64,000 nucleotides of DNA from Mesorhizobium helmanticense (GTDB lineage: Bacteria; Pseudomonadota; Alphaproteobacteria; Rhizobiales; Rhizobiaceae), in assembly GCF_003034915.1 (NCBI RefSeq), contig NZ_PZJX01000040.1, positions 1 to 64,000 of the forward strand. The letters run 5' to 3'. Positions 49,649 through 56,750 of the stretch are shown one piece after another. The notes under the pieces are model-generated. The model saw nothing but the letters and a program-made list of their open reading frames with translations. It did no database searches and was not told the origin of the DNA. Position numbers and translations under genes: made by a program. Position 1 is the stretch's first letter. Every line of letters begins with the position of its first letter.

Positions 49649-50065
49649 ATGGAAACTCCGCGTCTTGCCGATCTGAGCAGCCTGCTCGAGCGCTTGACGC
49701 ATGCGCGCAGGCTTCTCGATCACCAACTGTGGGAAGCTGCGCGCGTCCTGTCCATCGACAGGTCGTCTCCCCAAGGCCGGCGATTTGCCTGCCTGGTCGA
49801 TGCCGGCGCCACGCTCGATGCCGCAATGCTGCTGGTCGCGGTATCAAGCCGCTCCGTGGCCAGCCTTGGCAACATTGGCGGACACTGGGTGTGTACGGTT
49901 CGACCAACGGCGTCTGTCGCCGGAGCCGCGCAAAAGAGGTTCCGGATGAAGCATGCGGATCCGCCCGCCGCGGTTCTGGCTTCGCTGATTGCCTCGCTTC
50001 TGCATGCGGAAGGCCCATGGGGCGTTTCAGGCCAACAAAAGGAATTCGTCCATGATGACACCTGA
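49649..50065 (+). CDS. Protein of unknown function upstream of the dapA paralogue
   Basis: The 138-residue product (METPRLADLSSLLERLTHAR at its start) is helical at the N-terminus, with a Gly/Val-rich middle (SVASLGNIGGHWVCTV). Its last 14 bases overlap the start of the dapA paralogue, which suggests coupling. No known domain. Confidence 0.55.
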   Translation: METPRLADLSSLLERLTHARRLLDHQLWEAARVLSIDRSSPQGRRFACLVDAGATLDAAMLLVAVSSRSVASLGNIGGHWVCTVRPTASVAGAAQKRFRMKHADPPAAVLASLIASLLHAEGPWGVSGQQKEFVHDDT

Positions 50066-51008
50066 ACAAGCACGACTGCGCCTGAACGGCGCCATGACCG
50101 CGCTGGTCACGCCCTTTTCAGACGGAGAGGTCGACCTAGCGGGCCTGACGACACTGCTTGAATGGCAGATCGAACAGGGTATCAATGGCCTGGTCCCGTG
50201 CGGCACGACCGGAGAGGCGCCGACCTTGTCGTGGGAAGAGCGTCTCGACGTCATCGCGCGATGCGTCAAGGTCGCCAGCGGCAGGGTGCCGATCATTGTC
50301 GGCAGCGGTACCAACAACACCGAAGCGACGATCGCTTTTACCGCCGCTGCGGAGGCCTTTGGCGCCGATGCGGCCCTGATCGTGACGCCTTACTACAACA
50401 GGCCTACCCAGGAAGGCATCTATCGCCATTTTGAAGCTGTCGCCCGCAGGGTCAGCATCCCGATCATTGTCTACAATGTCCCGGCCCGCACCGGCGTCGA
50501 CCTGCTTCCCGAAACGATCAAGCGCCTGGCACAAATACCGACCATCGTCGGCATCAAGGACGCAACTGGCGATCTGAGCCGACCGTCATCGCTTTCATCC
50601 GCGCTCGGCCATCGCTTCATCCAGTTCTCGGGTCACGATTCGATATCCTTCGGCTTCAACACCATGGGTGGCCGGGGCACGATTTCCGTGGTCTCCAACG
50701 TAGCGCCCCGCTTGTGCGTCGAAATGCACGACGCGTGCCGGGCGGGAGATCACCACACCGCTCGGGCCATACACCATCGGCTGAGGCCGCTCATCGCGGC
50801 GCTGGAACTGGAAAGCAATCCAATCCCGGTGAAATATGCGCTGCATCTTGCGCTGGGGCTGAGCGCCGATGTTCGCTTGCCGCTGACGCCGGTGCTACCG
50901 GAAACCGCTGATACTATCCGCGAAGCGATGCTGGCGGTGGCCGAGAACGACAGCAATGTCTTCAACTCGACACGGGCTACCGTGAGCGCGGGGCAGTGGT
51001 GGTACTAA
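50052..51008 (+). CDS. dapA: Dihydrodipicolinate synthase family protein (DapA paralogue)
   Basis: Starting at ATG 50052 the product has 318 residues. GTTGE (51-55), VTPYYNRPTQEG, Tyr141 in IVYNVPARTG and the Schiff-base Lys169 (IVGIKDATGD) are all present, so it is an active-looking class I lyase. True DapA joins aspartate semialdehyde and pyruvate in lysine synthesis. The short C-terminus and the lack of other lysine genes nearby leave open that it is a paralogue acting on another aldehyde or sugar acid. Confidence 0.85.
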   Translation: MMTPEQARLRLNGAMTALVTPFSDGEVDLAGLTTLLEWQIEQGINGLVPCGTTGEAPTLSWEERLDVIARCVKVASGRVPIIVGSGTNNTEATIAFTAAAEAFGADAALIVTPYYNRPTQEGIYRHFEAVARRVSIPIIVYNVPARTGVDLLPETIKRLAQIPTIVGIKDATGDLSRPSSLSSALGHRFIQFSGHDSISFGFNTMGGRGTISVVSNVAPRLCVEMHDACRAGDHHTARAIHHRLRPLIAALELESNPIPVKYALHLALGLSADVRLPLTPVLPETADTIREAMLAVAENDSNVFNSTRATVSAGQWWY

Positions 51009-51104
51009 TGCATGTCGCCCCAAAGCCTGCCCTCGGGGATAACGACATGCTTAAAAACAAGAACTTAGAGCGCGTCGCATGAATCCCTTCAGTCGCGACG
51101 CGCT
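51006..51104. repeat. Rhizobial mosaic repeat, copy 2 (two hairpins)
   Basis: The first hairpin has arms GCATGTCG (51010-51017) and CGACATGC (51043-51050); the second has AGCGCGTCGC (51069-51078) and GCGACGCGCT (51095-51104). The block begins with the TAA that ends the dapA paralogue. It matches the partial copy at 45088-45118. It may also stop transcription after dapA. Confidence 0.78.
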
Positions 51105-51143
51105 TTGGTCGAACAGGGGCGCGAAGGTTTTCAAGACACGCCG

Positions 51144-51443
51144 TCAAACTTTCCGCGGCCGTGCACCCTTCTCGTCCATGAGATAGACCAGCCCGGGTCG
51201 AACGATCCATTCGCCTGCGTGCAAGGAATCGACATCGAAGCGTCCGTCGGCAGCGCGCGGTGCAACACCCACATAGCGATAGCGATGCCCGCTTGCGTCG
51301 ACGACGGTTTCCGGGATCGGTTGACCTGCGAGATGGCCGATGATCGCCCCGTCGGACTGGAGGTTCACCAAAATGAAATACTCGATCGGCGGGCTTCGCC
51401 CAATCCTGGCACCCCGTTTGAACGGATCCAGGCCTTTGTTCAT
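51144..51443 (-). CDS. Small protein of unknown function
   Basis: I start at ATG 51443 (MNKGLDPFKRGARIGRSPP), giving 99 residues. The product has plausible strands (IEYFILVNLQSDGAIIGHLA; HRYRYVGVAPRAADGRF; GEWIVRPGLVYLMD) and ends in a basic tail. The ribosome site is weak and a longer start is possible. No family recognised. Confidence 0.5.
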   Translation of the reverse strand: MNKGLDPFKRGARIGRSPPIEYFILVNLQSDGAIIGHLAGQPIPETVVDASGHRYRYVGVAPRAADGRFDVDSLHAGEWIVRPGLVYLMDEKGARPRKV

Positions 51444-51862
51444 TTTGGACCACCGATCACATTTCAGCGGCGTGGTCAGGTGTGTCACCTTGCCATCAAC
51501 CCGCGAACAGACCCGCATTAGATAATCGGCAGCCGCATATGAATTCGAGAGGCGTGCGTGGCCCAATTTATTAGCGCCGCATAGTGAAAAACGCTTCGCG
51601 CCGAGCGGTGAGCCAAGCACCAGTCTTCCGAAATCTTTATAGGAATTTTATTTCTTTCCTCTCCATCACGTCTCGAACCTTTATGGTGTTTCGATCCATA
51701 TTCCGGCAGGCAAACCTGGTGGCGACTACCGTCGTTACGAGGTGTTTTTGTATGAATTCGACCGGCAGGCCGCAGAATTTCAACACAATGCGCAAAACCA
51801 AGCAAGACTAGTTGCCGCAGGTTTGAAATACAAATCGCAAAAATAAACAAGGAACACGCACC

Positions 51863-51943
51863 ATGGACATCGTCGTTATCGGGATAGGGGTTTTGTTTTT
51901 CGCCCTGTCCTTCGCCTACATCAAAGCTTGCGACAGTCTTTAA
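51863..51943 (+). CDS. Tiny membrane protein at the head of the kdp operon
   Basis: A 26-residue product: MDIVVIGIGVLFFALSFAYI then KACDSL. One membrane helix fills nearly all of it. AAGGAAC precedes the ATG. Very similar short frames precede kdpF in other proteobacteria, as I recall, but are often not annotated. It lies 15 bases before kdpF and may stabilise the transporter. Confidence 0.65.
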   Translation: MDIVVIGIGVLFFALSFAYIKACDSL

Positions 51944-51958
51944 CGGAGGGATCGCAAC

Positions 51959-52048
51959 ATGCTTGTCGACTATATCCTCGGTGGCGGTGTGACTTTGTTC
52001 CTTCTCGCCTACCTGACTTACGCCCTCGTTCGCCCAGAACGCTTCTGA
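51959..52048 (+). CDS. kdpF: Potassium-transporting ATPase KdpF subunit
   Basis: The 29-residue product (MLVDYILGGGVTLFLLAYLT then YALVRPERF) is a typical KdpF: one helix with the Y-A-L-V-R-P-E-R-F end. ACGGAGGG is an excellent ribosome site. KdpF stabilises the KdpABC complex. It lies 34 bases before kdpA. Confidence 0.93.
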   Translation: MLVDYILGGGVTLFLLAYLTYALVRPERF

Positions 52049-52082
52049 CCGCAACTGGCGCCAGGCACGGAAAGCTACATCA

Positions 52083-53786
52083 ATGACTCTCAACGGATGG
52101 CTACAGATCCTCGTCTACTGCGGGATCGTCGTTTTGCTCGTGAAGCCGCTCGGCTTCTATATGTATCGCGTTTTCAACGGCGATCGCACATTTCTCTCGC
52201 CTGTTCTTGGTCCGATCGAGCGCGGTCTTTATCGCATCTCGGGAACCAGCGAGCGCGAGGAGCAGCACTGGACCAGCTACGCGGCAGGCATCATGTTTTT
52301 CAGCCTGGCCAGTTTCCTGGTGCTCTATTTCCTGCAGCGGCTGCAGGGGGTCCTCCCCTACAATCCGGCGGGCATGACCGCGGTTGAGCCGAATCTCGCC
52401 TTCAACACCGCCGTCAGCTTCCCGACCAATACCAACTGGCAGAACTACGGCGGCGAAAGCACGATGTCCTACCTCGTGCAGATGGCCGGCCTCACCGTGC
52501 AGAATTTCATGTCCGCTGCGGTCGGCATTGCCATTGCGGTGGCGCTGATCCGCGGCTTCGCCCGCGCCTCGGTGAAATCGATCGGCAATTTCTGGGTCGA
52601 TATGACCCGCTGCACCCTCTACATCCTCTTGCCACTCTGCATCGTGCTGACCCTCGTTTATGTCTGGCTCGGCATGCCGCAGACGCTTGGGCCTTATGTC
52701 GACGCCACCACGCTCGAGGGGGCGAAGCAGACAATCGCGCTTGGACCTGTCGCCTCGCAGGTCGCCATCAAGATGCTCGGCACCAACGGCGGCGGCTTCT
52801 TCAACGCCAATGCCGCGCATCCCTTCGAAAATCCCGATGCGATCTCCAACCTGATCCAGATGGTGTCGATCTTCGCGCTTGGCGCCGCACTCACCAACGT
52901 CTTTGGCCGCATGGTCGGCAACCAGCGCCAGGGCTGGGCGATCCTGGCCGCAATGGGCGTGCTGTTCATCGCCGGCGTCGCGGTCTGCTACTGGGCGGAA
53001 GCCTCTGGCAATCCGCTGGTTCACGCGCTGGGCATCGACGGCGGCAACATGGAAGGCAAGGAGACCCGCTTCGGCATCGCCCTGTCGGCACTGTTCGCGG
53101 TCATCACCACGGCCGCCTCCTGCGGCGCCGTCAACGCCATGCATGACAGTTTCACCGCAATCGGCGGCCTGATCCCGATCCTCAACATGCAGCTCGGCGA
53201 GGTCATCGTCGGCGGCGTCGGCGCTGGCTTCTATGGCATCCTGATGTTCATCATCGTCGCCGTCTTCGTCGCCGGGCTGATGGTCGGCCGCACGCCGGAA
53301 TATCTCGGCAAGAAGATCGAGGCCAAGGAGGTCAAGATGGCGATGCTGGCCATTCTCTGCCTGCCGCTGGCCATGCTGATCTTCACGGCCATCGCCGTGG
53401 TGCTGCCGACCGGCGTCGCTTCCATGGCCAATGCCGGCCCGCACGGTTTCTCCGAGGTGCTCTATGCCTACACTTCCGCGGCTGCTAACAACGGCTCGGC
53501 CTTTGGCGGCCTGACCGGCAACACGCCCTGGTACAACATCACGCTCGGCATCGGCATGTTGATGGGCCGCTTCCTGGTCATCATCCCGGCCTTGGCGATC
53601 GCCGGCTCGCTGGTGGCGAAGAAGACGGTCCCGGCCTCCGCCGGCACCTTCCCGACCGACGGTCCGCTGTTCGTCGGGTTGCTGGTCGGCGTCATCCTGA
53701 TCGTCGTTGGCCTGACCTTCTTCCCGGCGCTGGCGATCGGACCGATCGTCGAGCACCTGGCGATGATCAATGGGCAGACCTTCTGA
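52083..53786 (+). CDS. kdpA: Potassium-transporting ATPase subunit A
   Basis: The 567-residue product is the channel-like subunit with many membrane helices and four pore-like loops: AFNTAVSFPTNTNWQNYGGES, MLGTNGGGFFNANAAHPFENP, SCGAVNAMHDSF and AAANNGSAFGGL. These selectivity-loop Gly/Asn motifs are intact. It starts at ATG 52083, and length is normal for KdpA. Confidence 0.98.
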   Translation: MTLNGWLQILVYCGIVVLLVKPLGFYMYRVFNGDRTFLSPVLGPIERGLYRISGTSEREEQHWTSYAAGIMFFSLASFLVLYFLQRLQGVLPYNPAGMTAVEPNLAFNTAVSFPTNTNWQNYGGESTMSYLVQMAGLTVQNFMSAAVGIAIAVALIRGFARASVKSIGNFWVDMTRCTLYILLPLCIVLTLVYVWLGMPQTLGPYVDATTLEGAKQTIALGPVASQVAIKMLGTNGGGFFNANAAHPFENPDAISNLIQMVSIFALGAALTNVFGRMVGNQRQGWAILAAMGVLFIAGVAVCYWAEASGNPLVHALGIDGGNMEGKETRFGIALSALFAVITTAASCGAVNAMHDSFTAIGGLIPILNMQLGEVIVGGVGAGFYGILMFIIVAVFVAGLMVGRTPEYLGKKIEAKEVKMAMLAILCLPLAMLIFTAIAVVLPTGVASMANAGPHGFSEVLYAYTSAAANNGSAFGGLTGNTPWYNITLGIGMLMGRFLVIIPALAIAGSLVAKKTVPASAGTFPTDGPLFVGLLVGVILIVVGLTFFPALAIGPIVEHLAMINGQTF

Positions 53787-53808
53787 GCCCCCACCTCGGA
53801 TAAACACC

Positions 53809-54024
53809 ATGTCCTGGCTCAACATCATGCGTCGGAAGGCCCGGGCCCGGGCCGACAATGGGGGGGAGGCAACTCCCCCTCCCTTCCCGACCATCTCCAC
53901 CTTCCTCGGCCTTGCGGTAGTCATGATCGTGATCTGGCTGCTGGCCTACGGGCCGCCGCATCTTTTTTCGGCATCCGATCGATCGGCGCCGTCCAACAAC
54001 ATTGATACTGGAGCCACCAAATGA
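53809..54024 (+). CDS. Small membrane protein between kdpA and kdpB
   Basis: I start at ATG 53809 (MSWLNIMRRKARARADNGG), giving 71 residues: a basic N-terminus, one membrane helix (FLGLAVVMIVIWLLAYG) and a short polar tail. It overlaps the kdpB start by ATGA, so it is translated with the operon. E. coli has no gene here. It may be a further accessory subunit; function unknown. Confidence 0.68.
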   Translation: MSWLNIMRRKARARADNGGEATPPPFPTISTFLGLAVVMIVIWLLAYGPPHLFSASDRSAPSNNIDTGATK

Positions 54025-56114
54025 GCCAGTCCAAATCCGCTAGCATCATGGATGCCCGCATATTGTGGCCCGCCATCGGCGGGGCCTTCAGGAAACTGAA
54101 CCCGCGCACCCTGATCAAGAACCCGGTGATGTTCGTCGTCGCCATCGTATCGCTGCTCACATCGGTCCTGTTCGTCCGGGATCTTCTGACCGGCGGCGGC
54201 GATTTCAGCTTCACGCTGCAGATCATCATCTGGCTGTGGTTCACCGTGCTGTTCGCCAACTTCGCCGAAGCGGTGGCCGAGGGCCGCGGCAAGGCGCAGG
54301 CCGACTCGCTGCGCAAGGCGCGCACCGAAACGCAGGCCAAGCTTCTGACCGGCGACGACCGCACCAAGTTCAAGCTGGTGCCCGGCACCAGCCTGAAGGT
54401 CGGTGACGCCGTGCTCGTCGAGGCCGGCGACATCATCCCGTCGGATGGCGAGGTCATCGAAGGCGTCGCTTCCGTCAACGAGGCCGCGATCACCGGCGAA
54501 TCGGCGCCGGTCATCCGCGAATCCGGCGGTGACCGTTCGGCGGTGACAGGTGGCACCCAGGTCCTGTCCGACTGGATCCGCGTGCGCATCACCGCGGCCT
54601 CCGGCCATACTTTCCTCGACCGTATGATCTCGCTCGTCGAAGGCGCCGCGCGCCAGAAGACGCCCAATGAGATCGCGCTCAACATCCTGCTTGTCGGCAT
54701 GACGCTCATCTTCGTGCTGGCCACCGCGACGATCCCCAGTTTTGCCGCCTATTCCGGCGGCTACATCTCGGTCACCATGCTGGTCGCGCTGTTCGTCACC
54801 CTGATCCCGACCACGATCGGCGCCCTGCTTTCGGCCATCGGCATCGCCGGCATGGACCGCCTGGTGCGTTTCAACGTGCTGGCCATGTCGGGCCGCGCCG
54901 TGGAAGCCGCGGGCGACGTCGACACGCTGCTGCTCGACAAGACCGGAACGATCACGCTCGGCAACCGCCAGGCCACGGAGTTCCGCCCGGTCAAGGGCGT
55001 CACCGAGCAGGAACTGGCCGACGCGGCGCAACTCGCCTCGCTCGCCGACGAAACGCCCGAGGGTCGCTCGATCGTTGTGCTGGCGAAGGAAAAATACGGC
55101 ATCCGCGCCCGCGACATGGCAACGCTGCATGCCACTTTCGTGCCCTTCACCGCGCAGACCCGCATGAGCGGCGTCGATATCGACGGCTCGTCGATCCGCA
55201 AGGGCGCCGTGGATTCGGTTCTCGCCCATGTCAACCAGTCGATATCAGCCGGCAGCGGCGCACGTCCGGCCAGTGACGCCGTCCGCGACCTGCAGGCGAT
55301 CGCCGACGAGATCGGCAAGTCCGGCGGCACGCCGCTGGCGGTCGAGCGCGACGGGCGCCTGCTTGGCGTCGTCCACCTCAAGGACATCGTCAAGGGCGGC
55401 ATCCGGGAACGCTTCGCCGAACTGCGCAAGATGGGCATTCGCACGGTGATGATCACCGGCGACAATCCGATGACGGCGGCAGCGATCGCCGCTGAAGCCG
55501 GCGTCGATGACTTCCTCGCCCAGGCGACGCCCGAGGACAAGCTGAAGCTGATCCGCGACGAACAGGCCAAGGGCAAGCTGGTCGCCATGTGCGGCGACGG
55601 CACCAACGATGCACCCGCCCTTGCCCAGGCCGATGTCGGCGTCGCCATGAACACCGGTACGGTCGCCGCGCGCGAAGCCGGCAACATGGTCGACCTCGAC
55701 TCTGACCCGACCAAGCTGATCGAGATCGTCGAGATCGGCAAGGCGCTGCTGATGACGCGCGGCTCGCTGACGACCTTCTCCATAGCCAACGACGTGGCCA
55801 AGTACTTCGCCATCATCCCGGCCATTTTCGCCGTCTTCTACGTCGCGCCGGGGCAGACATCGGGCCCGCTGCAGGCGCTCAACATCATGCATCTGGCGAC
55901 GCCTCAGAGCGCCATCCTGTCGGCGATCATCTTCAACGCTCTGATCATTATCGCGCTGATCCCGCTGTCGCTTAGGGGCGTCAAGTACCGCGCCATCGGC
56001 GCCGGTGCGCTGCTCAGCCGCAACCTTCTCATCTACGGCCTCGGCGGCATCATCGTGCCCTTCGTCGGCATCAAGCTGATCGACATGATCATCACCGCCG
56101 TCGGCCTCGCATAA
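54021..56114 (+). CDS. kdpB: Potassium-transporting ATPase subunit B (P-type ATPase)
   Basis: The 697-residue product has the P-type ATPase landmarks: TGES (158-161), the phosphorylation site Asp306 in DKTGT, and MITGDNPMTA plus MCGDGTNDAPALAQADVGVAM in the hinge. The order of membrane helices fits KdpB. Ser161, phosphorylated in E. coli to inhibit the pump at high potassium, is conserved in the motif. Confidence 0.98.
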   Translation: MSQSKSASIMDARILWPAIGGAFRKLNPRTLIKNPVMFVVAIVSLLTSVLFVRDLLTGGGDFSFTLQIIIWLWFTVLFANFAEAVAEGRGKAQADSLRKARTETQAKLLTGDDRTKFKLVPGTSLKVGDAVLVEAGDIIPSDGEVIEGVASVNEAAITGESAPVIRESGGDRSAVTGGTQVLSDWIRVRITAASGHTFLDRMISLVEGAARQKTPNEIALNILLVGMTLIFVLATATIPSFAAYSGGYISVTMLVALFVTLIPTTIGALLSAIGIAGMDRLVRFNVLAMSGRAVEAAGDVDTLLLDKTGTITLGNRQATEFRPVKGVTEQELADAAQLASLADETPEGRSIVVLAKEKYGIRARDMATLHATFVPFTAQTRMSGVDIDGSSIRKGAVDSVLAHVNQSISAGSGARPASDAVRDLQAIADEIGKSGGTPLAVERDGRLLGVVHLKDIVKGGIRERFAELRKMGIRTVMITGDNPMTAAAIAAEAGVDDFLAQATPEDKLKLIRDEQAKGKLVAMCGDGTNDAPALAQADVGVAMNTGTVAAREAGNMVDLDSDPTKLIEIVEIGKALLMTRGSLTTFSIANDVAKYFAIIPAIFAVFYVAPGQTSGPLQALNIMHLATPQSAILSAIIFNALIIIALIPLSLRGVKYRAIGAGALLSRNLLIYGLGGIIVPFVGIKLIDMIITAVGLA

Positions 56115-56120
56115 GGAACC

Positions 56121-56696
56121 ATGTCCATGCTCAATCAAATCAGACCCGCGATCGTCATGATCGTCTTCTTCACGGTGCTGACCGGCCTCATCTATCCGAT
56201 CGGCATGACCGGCATCGCCCAGGCGCTGTTTCCCAGCCAGGCCAATGGCAGCCTGATCGAGAAAGACGGCAAGGTTGTCGGTTCCGAGCTGATCGGCCAG
56301 GCTTTCGCCAGCGACCGCTATTTCCACGGCCGCCCGTCGGCCGCCGGTGACGGCTACAACGCCGCCTCCTCGAGCGGCTCGAACCTCGGGCCGACCAATG
56401 CCAAGCTGATCGACCGCATCAAGGCCGACGCCGAGAAGTTGAAGGCTGAAAATCCGGGCGCGCCGGTGCCGATGGATCTCGTCACCACATCCGGCAGCGG
56501 CCTCGATCCGCATATCAGCCCCGAAGCCGCCTACTTCCAGGTCGCCAGGGTGGCCAAGGCCAGGGGCGTCGATGAAGCAAGGATCAAGTCGCTCGTCGAG
56601 AGCCACATCGAGAGCCGCGAACTCGGCTTCATGGGCGAGCAGGTCGTCAACGTGCTGGCGCTCAACCTCGCGCTGGACGAGGCCACGAAGCAGTGA
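56121..56696 (+). CDS. kdpC: Potassium-transporting ATPase subunit C
   Basis: The 191-residue product has one N-terminal membrane helix (IVMIVFFTVLTGLIYPIGMTG) and the KdpC blocks LIGQAFASDRYFHGRPSAAG, TTSGSGLDPHISPEAAYFQ and LGFMGEQVVNVLALN. It starts six bases after kdpB. Confidence 0.97.
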   Translation: MSMLNQIRPAIVMIVFFTVLTGLIYPIGMTGIAQALFPSQANGSLIEKDGKVVGSELIGQAFASDRYFHGRPSAAGDGYNAASSSGSNLGPTNAKLIDRIKADAEKLKAENPGAPVPMDLVTTSGSGLDPHISPEAAYFQVARVAKARGVDEARIKSLVESHIESRELGFMGEQVVNVLALNLALDEATKQ

Positions 56697-56750
56697 ATGG
56701 TGCCGGTCGGGGTCGACACCCTCCCCGGCGCCGTCCATATCTAGGATCAA

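Noticed and set aside
52101..53924. 607-codon frame antisense to kdpA
   Set aside because: It is the complement of a highly conserved, GC-rich gene; its His/Arg/Asp/Gln-rich composition is typical of such shadows.
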